Shown: positions 8,799-18,603 of the stretch, piece after piece
Layout of the letters: every line of letters starts with the position of its first letter
Numbering within the stretch: position 1 is the first letter of the stretch
NCBI RefSeq assembly: GCF_029760955.1
Contig: NZ_CP121682.1
Location: 3,224,001-3,288,000 of the forward strand
DNA from: Streptomyces cathayae
GTDB lineage: Bacteria; Actinomycetota; Actinomycetes; Streptomycetales; Streptomycetaceae
Length of the DNA: 64,000 nt
Direction of reading: 5' to 3'
Translations under genes and position numbers: made by a program
The notes under the pieces: model-generated
Databases searched by the model: none
What the model was told of the DNA's origin: nothing
Seen by the model: only the letters and a program-made list of their open reading frames with translations

Positions 8799-8862
8799 TC
8801 CGGCACTTCACCGTCCACAGACGGATACGGTCCCAGCGGGTGGGCTTGCGGTGGCGACCCAT
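8767..8862 (-). CDS. Putative 31-residue Arg/Trp-rich small protein
   Basis: A short frame starting MGRHRKPTRWDRIRL and ending RRWVLRIFGW. It has 9 Arg, 2 Lys, 4 Trp, 1 Cys and only 1 acidic residue, so it is strongly cationic. The ATG at 8862 is preceded by GGAAGGGGG seven bases upstream, which is a good Shine-Dalgarno sequence. The stop codon is followed within a few bases by a 9-bp hairpin (8738-8762) and then by the strong terminator at 8676-8719, an arrangement expected of a real short gene. The last ten codons belong to the duplicated 109-bp unit. I do not recognise it. It could instead be the chance frame of a small RNA gene or a leader peptide. Confidence 0.45.
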   Translation of the reverse strand: MGRHRKPTRWDRIRLWTVKCRRRWVLRIFGW

Positions 8863-9107
8863 GGGCACGCCCCCTTCCACGAGGCCGCCCGTCAGCCCGG
8901 TTGGGCGGTCCGTTCAGAATCGGTCCGGGCCCCGAAGGGCGAGGTCCGGAACGTGTCCTTGGAAGGGGGCGACCCCGAGAGCTGAGCCGCCGAACACGGA
9001 CACTATCGACTCGAAACGGCCTTTCCTGCGGCATTCACCCCGAAAGCAACCGCACGCCCCCCTACCGCCCCACGCGCCCCCACCACCACTCCCCCACCCG
9101 TACACAC
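8863..9107. other. Intergenic stretch with no gene recognised
   Basis: Lies between the small ORF and the guaB3 terminator. It should hold the promoter of the small ORF; a weak TAGTGT -10-like hexamer occurs on the minus strand near 9000 but no convincing -35. The C-rich run near 9050-9100 has no coding character. Confidence 0.5.
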
Positions 9108-9155
9108 GACGGGGCTCGGCCACCCCACATGCCGGTGGGGTGGCCGAGCCCCGTC
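9108..9155 (-). terminator. Terminator hairpin downstream of guaB3
   Basis: A perfect 19-bp stem, GACGGGGCTCGGCCACCCC at 9108-9126 and its complement at 9137-9155, with a 10-base loop, lies 48 bp after the guaB3 stop. No T-run. Confidence 0.8.
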
Positions 9156-9203
9156 ATCACTCTCAAGGGCGTCCGCCGCGCTCAAGGCGAGCGCGGCAGC
9201 ACG

Positions 9204-10328
9204 TCACCGCCGGTGCTGCGAGTCCGCCACCGTCACCTCGACGCGCTGGAACTCCTTCAGCTCGCTGTACCCGGTGGTGGCCATGGCGCGGCGCAGGGCG
9301 CCGAAGAGGTTCATCGAGCCGTCGGGCGTGTGCGACGGGCCGGTGAGGATCTCCTCGATGGTGCCGACGGTGCCGAGGTCGACCTTCATGCCACGCGGCA
9401 GCTCCTCGTTCACCGCTTCCATGCCCCAGTGGTTGCCCTTGCCCGGGCCGTCGGTGGCGCGCGCGAGCGGGGAGCCCATCATCACCGCGTCGGCGCCGCA
9501 GGCGATCGCCTTGGGCAGGTCGCCCGACCAGCCGACGCCGCCGTCCGCGATCACGTGCACGTACCGGCCGCCGGACTCGTCCATGTAGTCGCGGCGGGCG
9601 GCGGCCACGTCGGCGACCGCGGTGGCCATGGGGACCTGGATGCCCAGCACGTTGCGGGTGGTGTGTGCGGCGCCGCCGCCGAAGCCCACCAGGACGCCGG
9701 CCGCGCCGGTGCGCATCAGGTGCAGGGCCGCGGTGTAGGTGGCGCAGCCGCCGACGATCACCGGGACGTCCAGTTCGTAGATGAACTGCTTCAGGTTGAG
9801 CGGCTCGTGCGAGCTGGAGACGTGCTCCGCGGAGACCGTCGTCCCGCGGATCACGAAGATGTCCACGCCCGCGTCGACGACGGCCTTGGAGAACTGGGCG
9901 GTGCGCTGCGGGGAGAGCGCGGCCGCGGTGACGACGCCGGAGTCGCGCACCTCCTTGATGCGCTGCCCGATCAGCTCCTCCTTGATGGGGGCGGTGTAGA
10001 TCTCCTGGAAACGGCGCGTGGCCGACTCGGCGTCCAGTTCGGCGATCTCGTCGAGCAGCGGCTGCGGGTCCTCGTACCGCGTCCACAGCCCTTCGAGGTT
10101 CAGCACACCGAGACCGCCGAGCTCGCCGATGCGGATCGCCGTGGCCGGCGAGACGACCGAGTCCATGGGGGCTGCCAGGAAGGGCAGCTCGAAGCGGTAG
10201 GCGTCGATCTGCCAGGCGATCGAGACCTCCTTCGGGTCCCGCGTACGGCGGCTGGGGACGACGGCGATGTCGTCGAAGGCGTACGCCCGGCGGCCCCGCT
10301 TGCCTCGCCCGATCTCGATCTCAGTCAC
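9204..10328 (-). CDS. guaB3: GuaB3 family protein (IMP dehydrogenase-related)
   Basis: 374 residues of the IMPDH/GMPR TIM-barrel family, without the CBS domain insertion present in GuaB. The loop that carries the catalytic cysteine in IMPDH (GPGSICTTR in the neighbouring guaB product) reads GFGGGAAHTTR here, so no cysteine is available. Family members of this type are widespread in actinobacteria, and a simple IMPDH role is not supported by the sequence. The phosphate-binding region IADGGVGWSGDLPKA is retained. GTG start at 10328. Located directly downstream of guaB but separated by a strong terminator hairpin, so it may have its own promoter. Confidence 0.9.
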   Translation of the reverse strand: MTEIEIGRGKRGRRAYAFDDIAVVPSRRTRDPKEVSIAWQIDAYRFELPFLAAPMDSVVSPATAIRIGELGGLGVLNLEGLWTRYEDPQPLLDEIAELDAESATRRFQEIYTAPIKEELIGQRIKEVRDSGVVTAAALSPQRTAQFSKAVVDAGVDIFVIRGTTVSAEHVSSSHEPLNLKQFIYELDVPVIVGGCATYTAALHLMRTGAAGVLVGFGGGAAHTTRNVLGIQVPMATAVADVAAARRDYMDESGGRYVHVIADGGVGWSGDLPKAIACGADAVMMGSPLARATDGPGKGNHWGMEAVNEELPRGMKVDLGTVGTIEEILTGPSHTPDGSMNLFGALRRAMATTGYSELKEFQRVEVTVADSQHRR

Positions 10329-10408
10329 GTCTGTGGCCTTTCCCTGATGCGTTGCAGCGCCTTCCAGTATCCCCGACGGCCGTGGCAGTCAGCGCGCCGG
10401 ACATACGG

Positions 10409-10444
10409 CGAGGGCGGCCCCGGAGCCATCCGGGGCCGCCCTCG
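10409..10444 (-). terminator. Terminator hairpin between guaB and guaB3
   Basis: CGAGGGCGGCCCCGG pairs perfectly with its complement ending at 10444 around the six-base loop AGCCAT. It starts 11 bp past the guaB stop. Confidence 0.8.
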
Positions 10445-10455
10445 GGGGCCGCTGC

Positions 10456-12000
<1,545 letters not shown>

Positions 12001-12133
12001 CTAACGGGAACCGGGGGTGTCTCATTCCATGGTTCCACCCGCCCCCGGTCTTCGTATGTTCGTACGGAATTGGCCGGGTGGCCGTTCACCACCCAAGGGC
12101 GCGCAGGGCGGCGGATGGTTTCCGCGGGGGTGG

Positions 12134-12811
12134 TCACTGCTCCGCCAGGGCTCGCAGCCGGCTCAGCGCGCGGTGCTGGGCGACCCGGACGGCGCCGGGT
12201 GACATTCCCAACATCTGGCCGGTCTCCTCCGCGGTGAGGCCCACGGCGATGCGCAGCAGAAGCAGCTCGCGCTGGTTCTCGGGCAGGTTGGCCAGCAGTT
12301 TCTTGGCCCACGCGGCGTCGCTGCTGAGGAGGGCGCGCTCCTCCGGGCCGAGGGAGTCGTCGGGGCGCTCGGGCATCTCGTCGGAAGGTACGGCTGTCAG
12401 ACCGGGATGGCGCATCGCCGCGCGCTGCAGGTCGGCCACCTTGTGCGCGGCGATGGCGAAGACGAACGCCTCGAAGGGGCGGCCGGTGTCCCTGTAGCGG
12501 GGCAGCGCGAGGAGCACCGCCACGCAGACCTCCTGGGCGAGGTCCTCGACGAAGTGCCGGGCGTCGCCCGGGAGCCGGGACAGGCGGGTGCGGCAGTACC
12601 GCAGCGCCAGGGGGTGGACATGGGCGAGCAGATCGTGTGTCGCCTGCTCGTCCCCGTCGACAGCGCGGTGGACGAGCGCACCGATCGCCCCTTGGGCAGT
12701 GCCCGCCTCGTCGTCGCGCATCGGTCCATGGTGCCCTGCGGTCCTCTGCTCCGCGGCACCACGTCCCTTGTTGTGCACCGAAGCGTTATGAGCAGGTGCG
12801 CCGGAACTCAT
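12134..12811 (-). CDS. shbA: ECF-type RNA polymerase sigma factor ShbA
   Basis: 225 residues with sigma region 2 ([17 protein letters not shown] ... [20 protein letters not shown]) and region 4 helix-turn-helix ([20 protein letters not shown]). In Streptomyces griseus the orthologue at this locus, next to guaB and bldM, drives transcription of the principal sigma factor gene hrdB; the assignment here rests on sequence plus position. ATG at 12811 has an unusually strong purine-rich ribosome-binding region (GGGAGGGGAGGG, then GGGG). An internal ATG at 12721 would remove 30 residues but has only a weak site. Confidence 0.85.
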   Translation of the reverse strand: MSSGAPAHNASVHNKGRGAAEQRTAGHHGPMRDDEAGTAQGAIGALVHRAVDGDEQATHDLLAHVHPLALRYCRTRLSRLPGDARHFVEDLAQEVCVAVLLALPRYRDTGRPFEAFVFAIAAHKVADLQRAAMRHPGLTAVPSDEMPERPDDSLGPEERALLSSDAAWAKKLLANLPENQRELLLLRIAVGLTAEETGQMLGMSPGAVRVAQHRALSRLRALAEQ

Positions 12812-13220
12812 CCCCTGCGCCCTCCCCTCCCGCTCGACCGACTCGTCCCCGAGGAACTCCACACCTCAAGGATGCGTCATCCGCCGCGAAACAGGCACAG
12901 GGCACCCGGCGGCCGGCTTCGGCGCCCTGGTGGGCCGGGCTTTCCGCGCCTCTGCCGACGAGGCACGAGCGGACGGCCGTAGGACCTGTCGCCCGGATCG
13001 GTCCGGGGCGGCCGAGCAGCGCGCCCGCTGCGCCGGACCGCGGGTCGCACCCGGCGGTGCGGCGGCGGTCCGCACCGGTGGCGCCGCCCGTCATCGGTGC
13101 GGCTCCACGCGGGTGCGGTCCGGCTGGGGACGGTCCGCGCGGGGCATCCGCATGCCCGTACGTGCGGGCCGCCGCTCGATGTCGTACACCGGAGCCGGAC
13201 CGATCCGGAGAACAGGCCTC
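12812..13220. other. Long GC-rich intergenic stretch, no gene recognised
   Basis: Between shbA and the repeat region downstream of bldM. Open frames exist on both strands but none has Streptomyces-like third-position bias or a ribosome-binding site, and their translations are low complexity. It should contain the shbA promoter. Several short imperfect inverted repeats are visible. Confidence 0.6.
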
Positions 13221-13264
13221 AGGGCCTGTCCGGCGGGTCGTGCCGCGGACGCGGGGGCCGACAC

Positions 13265-13313
13265 GCCCTCCCCCAAGCTCTTCGAGCAGGGGGGACCCCC
13301 AGCCGCGTTGCCG
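13265..13313. repeat. Dispersed palindromic repeat, copy 2
   Basis: Identical over 49 bp to 518-566 in inverted orientation. Related but diverged elements follow at 13331-13370 (CCCCAAGCTCTCGACTCCGC core) and 13382-13417. Confidence 0.9.
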
Positions 13314-13479
13314 TCGGTCGCCATGGTTCCTTCCCCAAGCTCTCGACTCCGCTCGAGCAGGGGAGACCCGGACCGACTCCTCCCCCAGCCTCCGGCCGGG
13401 GGGACCCCCACCTCCGCCTTGCAGCCGGAGGCAGCAGCCCCCACTCACCTGCACGGACAGGGCGCCGTCGATTTCCTGC

Positions 13480-13501
13480 GGCCTGTTCCGCCGGACAGGC
13501 C
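13480..13501 (-). terminator. Hairpin directly after the bldM stop
   Basis: GGCCTGT pairs with ACAGGCC around an eight-base loop, abutting the bldM TAG. No T-run; may be a terminator or part of the MITE-like inverted repeat. Confidence 0.5.
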
Positions 13502-14113
13502 CTAGCGCACCAGACCCCACCGGAATCCGAGCGCCACCGCGTGGGCCCGGTCCGACGCGCCGAGCTTCTTGAAGAGCCGCCGGGCGTGCGTCTTGACCGT
13601 GTCCTCGGAGAGGAACAGCTCGCGGCCGATCTCGGCGTTGGAGCGACCGTGGCTCATGCCTTCGAGGACCTGGATCTCACGCGCGGTGAGCGTGGGCGCG
13701 GCGCCCATCTCCGCCGAGCGCAGCCGCCGCGGGGCGAGCCGCCAGGTCGGGTCGGCGAGTGCCTGGGTGACCGTCGCACGCAACTCCGCGCGGGAGGCGT
13801 CCTTGTGCAGATAGCCGCGGGCGCCGGCGGCCACGGCGAGTGCCACCCCGTCGAGGTCCTCGGCGACGGTGAGCATGATGATGCGCGCACCGGGGTCGGC
13901 GGACAGCAGCCGCCGGACGGTCTCGACACCCCCCAGACCGGGCATGCGTACGTCCATCAGAATCAGGTCCGAGCGGTCGGCACCCCAGCGGCGGAGGACT
14001 TCCTCGCCGTTGGCGGCCGTCGTCACGCGCTCGACGCCGGGCACGGTCGCGACCGCGCGGCGCAGCGCCTCTCGGGCAAGCGGGGAGTCGTCGCAGACGA
14101 GGACGGAAGTCAT
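13502..14113 (-). CDS. bldM: Developmental response regulator BldM
   Basis: A 203-residue orphan response regulator needed for aerial hyphae and spore formation in Streptomyces. The receiver domain (about 1-120) has the acidic pair D8/D9, D54, T82 and K104, and the C-terminal LuxR-type helix-turn-helix reads LTAREIQVLEGMSHGRSNAEIG followed by SEDTVKTHARRLFKKLGA. From published work in S. coelicolor, BldM controls early genes as a homodimer and late genes as a heterodimer with WhiI. Divergent from whiD. A promoter matching the sigma-BldN consensus lies 124 bp upstream. Confidence 0.97.
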   Translation of the reverse strand: MTSVLVCDDSPLAREALRRAVATVPGVERVTTAANGEEVLRRWGADRSDLILMDVRMPGLGGVETVRRLLSADPGARIIMLTVAEDLDGVALAVAAGARGYLHKDASRAELRATVTQALADPTWRLAPRRLRSAEMGAAPTLTAREIQVLEGMSHGRSNAEIGRELFLSEDTVKTHARRLFKKLGASDRAHAVALGFRWGLVR

Positions 14114-14236
14114 GGCCGCCCTCCGCAGCTGATGCGCGTCACCTTGTGCCTCCAGGCTGGTACGAAATCGTCACCTGTGCGGTCGACCGCTTCGGACACC
14201 CGCCCGAGCGCTTGTTCCTTCAACCGCCTCGCACTC

Positions 14237-14264
14237 TCAACGACGGTCACTCGAAAGAGTTACG
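14237..14264 (-). promoter_or_regulatory. Sigma-BldN-type promoter of bldM
   Basis: On the minus strand CGTAAC (14264-14259) is followed by 16 bases and CGTTGA (14242-14237), an exact match to the consensus reported for sigma BldN, which is known to transcribe bldM. An inverted repeat with one mismatch, GTCACTC-gaaa-GAGTTAC at 14246-14263, overlaps the -35 and spacer and could be an operator. Confidence 0.85.
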
Positions 14265-14492
14265 GGGCCGTCCGCTGTCTTCGGCACTCTACGTGAGGGG
14301 ACGGACACGATGGAGACACGCGCAGGGGACCCTCGAACTTTCATCACAACCGATGCCCCGTTCGGACCCTTTTCTTCCCATTTGCTGGTGTCTGAGGCTA
14401 GATTCGCAATGAGTCATATTTTCATCTCCTTGGATCGTAGTTGTACGGTCGTGGACACGGATCCGCCCAGAATGGCTACAAGGGGTCACGAA

Positions 14493-14888
14493 ATGGCAGA
14501 TTTCTCTCGCCTTCCAGGACCGAACGCGGACCTGTGGGACTGGCAGCTCCTGGCCGCATGCCGCGGGGTGGACAGTTCGCTCTTCTTCCACCCCGAGGGC
14601 GAGCGCGGGGCGGCACGAAGTGCTCGCGAGAACTCGGCCAAAGAGGTCTGCATGAGGTGCCCGGTACGCGCCGAGTGCGCCGCCCACGCACTGGCCGTAC
14701 GCGAGCCGTACGGCGTGTGGGGCGGACTGACCGAGGACGAACGCGAAGAGCTGATGGGCAGGGCACGCCACCGGCTGGTGTCGCCCTCGGCGTCACCGCC
14801 GGGCTCACCACCAGCGGCATCGGCCGTATCGGCGCCGGTCCCGGCATCGGTCTCGGCCACCGGCGGGCACGCCTCTTCGAACAACTGA
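14493..14888 (+). CDS. whiD: WhiB-family iron-sulfur sporulation regulator WhiD
   Basis: 131 residues. Four cysteines that bind a [4Fe-4S] cluster are C23, C53, C56 and C62, followed by the WhiB signature GVWGG (74-78) and a basic helix. WhiD is required for late spore maturation in Streptomyces and binds region 4 of the principal sigma factor (knowledge of the family). ATG at 14493 has AGGGG seven bases upstream; longer in-frame starts have no such site. The tail after residue 95 is Ser/Ala/Pro-rich. Divergent from bldM across 379 bp of regulatory DNA, with an AT-rich part (14390-14460) just before the gene. Confidence 0.95.
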   Translation: MADFSRLPGPNADLWDWQLLAACRGVDSSLFFHPEGERGAARSARENSAKEVCMRCPVRAECAAHALAVREPYGVWGGLTEDEREELMGRARHRLVSPSASPPGSPPAASAVSAPVPASVSATGGHASSNN

Positions 14889-15076
14889 AGGAACGTTTCT
14901 GCATCATCGGGCGCACCTGTGTCATCGTTTTTGCGCAGGAGGCGCTCCACCGCCCCACCGACGGACAGCCGCCCGGCCCGGACGACCGGTGGACGGACGG
15001 CCGATGGATGGACAACCGCCGGCCGGACGACCGCTGACCGGACGACCGCCGGACAGACGGCCCCGCCGGGCCCGGC
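14889..15076. other. Convergent intergenic region with short imperfect repeats
   Basis: Between whiD and the LysR gene. From about 14975 to 15061 the sequence consists of imperfect repeats built on GGACGACCG and GGACGGACGG. No gene or clear terminator stem recognised. Confidence 0.5.
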
Positions 15077-15973
15077 CTACCGCCCGGCTGCCCGTGCCAG
15101 TTGGTCGAGCGTCGCGCCGACCGCGGGCACCTGGGCGAGGTCGGGAAGCGTCAGTGCCACGATCTCCCGCCGCACCGCGGGCTCCAGGGCCACCGTGCGC
15201 ACCCCCCTGAGCCGTACGGACTCGAGGGCCAGCTGGGGCAGGACGGCCACCCCGAGCCCCGCACCGACCAGGCCGGCCACCGCGGGGTAGTCGTCGGTCG
15301 CGAAGTCGATACGCGGGGTGAAGCCTGCCGTCTCGCACACCTCGATCAGCTGACCACGGCAACGCGGGCAGCCCGCGATCCACGGTTCCTCGGCGAGTTC
15401 GCCTATGGCGAGGGACTTCGCATGCGCCAGCCGGTGCCGCTCGGGCACCAGTCCCACGAGCCGGTCCGTGAGCAACGGGCGCACGACCAGGTCGTGCCAC
15501 TCCTCGGCACCCGCAGCCCCCTCGTACCGGAAAGCGAGGGCGATGTCGCAGTCGCCCTCGCGCAGCATCTCGACGGACCGGGGCGGCTCGGCCTCCTCCA
15601 GGGAGACACGGGTGCCGGGGTGGGCGTCGCGCAGAGCGGCGAGGGCTGCCGGAACGAGCGTCGAACTGCCGCTGGGGAAGGACACGAGCCGCACCCGCCC
15701 CGCCCGCAACCCTGCGATGGCGGCGACCTCCTCCTCGGCCGCGGTCAGCCCGGCGAGAACGCCGGCCGCATGGCGCACCAGCACTTCTCCGGCCTGCGTC
15801 ATGCGCATCTCACGCCCGGTGCGGACGAGCAGCGGCGTGCCCACGGACCCTTCCAGCGCCTTCATCTGCTGGCTGACGGCGGGCTGGGTGCAGCCCAGTT
15901 CCCGGGCCGCCGCGGAGAACGAACCGGTGGTGGCCACGGCGCGCAGCACACGGAGATGACGGGCTTCGATCAC
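15077..15973 (-). CDS. LysR-family transcriptional regulator
   Basis: 298 residues with an N-terminal winged helix-turn-helix (ARHLRVLRAVATTGSFSAAA, then LGCTQPAVSQQMKALEG) and a C-terminal effector-binding domain of the periplasmic-binding-protein type. LysR proteins often control a divergently transcribed neighbour, here the MOSC-domain gene at 16054, but no target can be shown. GTG start at 15973. A TATCCT -10-like hexamer ends seven bases before the start codon, suggesting a leaderless mRNA. Confidence 0.93.
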   Translation of the reverse strand: MIEARHLRVLRAVATTGSFSAAARELGCTQPAVSQQMKALEGSVGTPLLVRTGREMRMTQAGEVLVRHAAGVLAGLTAAEEEVAAIAGLRAGRVRLVSFPSGSSTLVPAALAALRDAHPGTRVSLEEAEPPRSVEMLREGDCDIALAFRYEGAAGAEEWHDLVVRPLLTDRLVGLVPERHRLAHAKSLAIGELAEEPWIAGCPRCRGQLIEVCETAGFTPRIDFATDDYPAVAGLVGAGLGVAVLPQLALESVRLRGVRTVALEPAVRREIVALTLPDLAQVPAVGATLDQLARAAGR

Positions 15974-16053
15974 ACCCTCAAGGATAAGCCGCCCTTTGAC
16001 ACAGTGCCGAATACCGCTTCGATGCTTTGGCCCGTATCGCTTACCGTGCGCCC

Positions 16054-16734
16054 ATGAAACTTCTGTCTGTGAACCTGGGGCGCCCCAAGGCCGTGCCGTA
16101 CACGGACCAGCCCGAGGGTGTGACCGGCATCGACAAGCAGCCGGTGGACGGGCCGGTACGGGTGGCGGCGCCGGGGCCGAAGGGGGTCGGCGCGAGCGGG
16201 CTGGCCGGGGACGCGGTGTGCGAGACGCGGCACCACGGGGGCGACGACCAGGCCGTGTACGCGATGGCCCGCGAGGACCTCGACGAGTGGGAGGGCGTGC
16301 TGGGCCGCACGCTGCCGAACGGCTCGTTCGGCGAGAACCTCACCACGGCAGGGATCGACCTGTCCGGCGCCCTGATCGGTGAGCGCTGGGGCATCGGGGC
16401 CGAGGTGGTGCTGGAGGTCACCTCCGGCCGCATTCCCTGCCGCACCTTCCAGGGCCATCTGGGTGAGAAGGGCTGGGTGAGGCGGTTCACGCAGCGGGGC
16501 GCGCCGGGTGCCTATCTGCGGGTCGTCCGGCCCGGTGAGGTCCGGGCGGGCGACGCGATCCGGAGGGTGCACCGGCCGGACCACGAGGTGACGGTCGCGC
16601 TGCAGTTCCGGGCGGTGACCACGGAGCGGACGCTGCTGCCGCGCCTGCTGGCGGCGGCGGACGCGCTGCACCCGGAGGCACTGGCCAAGGCTCGGCAGTA
16701 CGAGACGAAGTACGGGGCGGACCTGGGAGCCTGA
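16054..16734 (+). CDS. MOSC-domain protein (YiiM type)
   Basis: 226 residues with a MOSC domain, the fold of the molybdenum-cofactor sulfurase C-terminus. Family landmarks seen are GDAVCETRHHGGDDQAVYAM, FGENLTTAGID, and the conserved cysteine in SGRIPCRTFQGHLG. YiiM-type proteins reduce N-hydroxylated bases with a molybdenum cofactor; activity for this one is inferred from family only. ATG at 16054 is preferred over an upstream in-frame start at 16027. A TACCGT hexamer ends six bases before the ATG. Confidence 0.9.
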   Translation: MKLLSVNLGRPKAVPYTDQPEGVTGIDKQPVDGPVRVAAPGPKGVGASGLAGDAVCETRHHGGDDQAVYAMAREDLDEWEGVLGRTLPNGSFGENLTTAGIDLSGALIGERWGIGAEVVLEVTSGRIPCRTFQGHLGEKGWVRRFTQRGAPGAYLRVVRPGEVRAGDAIRRVHRPDHEVTVALQFRAVTTERTLLPRLLAAADALHPEALAKARQYETKYGADLGA

Positions 16735-16894
16735 CGAAGGGCCACGGGGTGCCGCATCGCTTCCCACTTCTCCCCCCTCACTCGCCCGCGCGGTTCTCCC
16801 GCACTTGCTCAGCCGGTTCCAGGGGAAATCCCCGATGCCGAGCGAGGGTTGACTCAGGGCCGGGTCCGGGGAGGCCCCCGATGTCCTGCGGACC

Positions 16895-18526
16895 ATGAAC
16901 CGCGACGCTCGAAGCATGTCTCGCCATACGCCCAAGAGCGAGGTGCCGGCCGGGGAGAGCCCGCCCGGCACCACCCGCCGCGCATTCCGCTGGAAGCGCC
17001 TTGTCATCGTGCTCGGTTCCCTGGTCACCGCGCTCGCCGTGACCGTCGGCGCCCTGTTCGCCTGGCTGTGGACCGGCGCCGCGGTCAGCACGGTGGGCAA
17101 GGCACCGTTCGACAACGCGCTGGCGATACCTCCGCAGGCCGAGTCGACCGTGGAGAGGGACGGCACACGGGTCTTCGACCTGCGCATGCAGGCGGGCGAG
17201 ACGGAGTTCCAGGAGGGGAGGAGGACCACGACCTGGGGGTTCAACGGCTCCTACCTCGGCCCGACGCTTCGCGCGAAGCGCGGCGAGAAGGTGCGCGTAC
17301 GGGTCGGCAACGACCTGGACGAGGCGTCCTCCGTGCACTGGCACGGGATGCATCTGCCGGCCCGCATGGACGGCGGCCCGCACCAGATGATCGCCCCGGG
17401 TGCCGCCTGGACCCCGCACTGGACGGTGGACCAGCCGGCGGCGACGCTCTGGTACCACCCTCATCCACACGGCAAGACCGAGGAGCACGTCAGGCGTGGT
17501 CTCGCCGGCCTGTTCCTCCTCGACGACGAGGAGTCCGCTCGCCTGTCCCTGCCGAAGCGGTACGGCGTCGACGATCTGCCGGTCGTCGTGCAGGACGTCC
17601 GCTTCGACGGTTCACGGCTGTCCGGCGACCGCGGGCTGATGCAGAACGTGGGCTTCCTGGGTGACCGGACCGTGGTCAACGGCACCCTGCGCCCCTACCG
17701 GGAGGTCCACGACGAACTGATACGGCTGCGGCTGGTCAACGCCTCCACCGCCCGCACCTACGCCTTCGGTTTCCCGGGCGACCGTGACTTCTCGCTGATC
17801 GGGACGGACGGCGGACTGCTGGCGCGGCCCGCGGTGATGGACCGGATACAGCTGTCACCGGGTGAGCGCGCCGAGATCGTCGTACGGGTCGAGGCGGGTG
17901 AGCGGGTGATGCTCCGGAGCTTCCCACAGGACAACTACGGCGGCTTCTGGCAGCGGCGGTTCGGCGGGGGCGACGACTCCTTCGACGTACTGGAGCTGCG
18001 GGCGGCCCGGCAGTTGCGGCCGTCGCCGCGGTTGCCGGCCACGCTCACCGAGCCGGAGCTTCCCGACGGTGCCGAGGCGGTGCGCGGGCGGCACTTCGAT
18101 CTGAAGCTGTCCGGGATCAACGGCCGGTCGATGGACATGGGCCGCATCGACGAGACCGTCACCCGCGGGACGACGGAGCTGTGGACGATACGCAACACCA
18201 ACGGCATGCCGCACAACTTCCATGTGCACGATGTGCAGTTCCGCGTGGTGGAGGTGAACGGGTCGGCACCACCGCCGGCGCTGCGCGGGCCGAAGGACAC
18301 GGTGTTCGTCCCGCACGGCACGACGATGAAACTGGCACTGCGCTTCACCGGGCCGGCCGATCCCGACGTCCCTTACATGTACCACTGCCATCTGCTGTAC
18401 CACGAGGACGAGGGGATGATGGGCCAGTTCGTGGTGGTCGAGAAGGGCCAGTCCGCGGGGACCCCGCCGGATCACGCGGAGCACGGGGCCGGACAGGCCC
18501 GAAGGGGCGGGCACTCGGGTGACTGA
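16895..18526 (+). CDS. Multicopper oxidase, CueO/laccase type, exported or membrane-anchored
   Basis: 543 residues with three cupredoxin domains. Copper-binding motifs are complete: HWHGMHLP, WYHPHPHG, HNFHVHD and MYHCHLLYHEDEGMMGQF, the last with the Cys-His pair of the type 1 site. Residues about 33-62 form one hydrophobic segment after Arg/Lys (TTRRAFRWKR), so it is a signal anchor or a signal sequence with a twin-arginine-like start. Such enzymes oxidise phenols or Cu(I) with reduction of O2 to water. Start at 16895 is uncertain; ATG at 16916 is an alternative and neither has a strong ribosome-binding site. The C-terminal tail is His/Gly-rich. Confidence 0.93.
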   Translation: MNRDARSMSRHTPKSEVPAGESPPGTTRRAFRWKRLVIVLGSLVTALAVTVGALFAWLWTGAAVSTVGKAPFDNALAIPPQAESTVERDGTRVFDLRMQAGETEFQEGRRTTTWGFNGSYLGPTLRAKRGEKVRVRVGNDLDEASSVHWHGMHLPARMDGGPHQMIAPGAAWTPHWTVDQPAATLWYHPHPHGKTEEHVRRGLAGLFLLDDEESARLSLPKRYGVDDLPVVVQDVRFDGSRLSGDRGLMQNVGFLGDRTVVNGTLRPYREVHDELIRLRLVNASTARTYAFGFPGDRDFSLIGTDGGLLARPAVMDRIQLSPGERAEIVVRVEAGERVMLRSFPQDNYGGFWQRRFGGGDDSFDVLELRAARQLRPSPRLPATLTEPELPDGAEAVRGRHFDLKLSGINGRSMDMGRIDETVTRGTTELWTIRNTNGMPHNFHVHDVQFRVVEVNGSAPPPALRGPKDTVFVPHGTTMKLALRFTGPADPDVPYMYHCHLLYHEDEGMMGQFVVVEKGQSAGTPPDHAEHGAGQARRGGHSGD

Positions 18527-18603
18527 TCCGGTCGGGCTTCAGTGCACCGGTCGGGCGGCGATGCCGAGCGGACGCCCGGACTCCGGGTAACTAGTCTTGG
18601 GCC

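Larger units (their letters stand above)
13221..13503. repeat. 283-bp segment bounded by 16-bp perfect inverted repeats (MITE-like)
   Basis: AGGGCCTGTCCGGCGG at 13221-13236 is the exact reverse complement of 13488-13503. Inside lie a copy of the 49-bp dispersed repeat and two related palindromes (13331-13370 and 13382-13417). The right arm runs into the bldM stop codon. No target-site duplication was identified, so this may be convergent hairpins rather than a transposed unit. Confidence 0.6.

Noticed and set aside
8467..8985. Plus-strand 172-codon open frame through both 109-bp repeats
   Set aside because: It is open only because the repeat offset is a multiple of three; it has no good ribosome-binding site and reads through the terminator hairpins.
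12786..13520. Long open frames on both strands between shbA and bldM
   Set aside because: Low-complexity Arg/Gly/Pro translations with no ribosome-binding site and passing through palindromic repeats; typical of GC-rich noncoding DNA.
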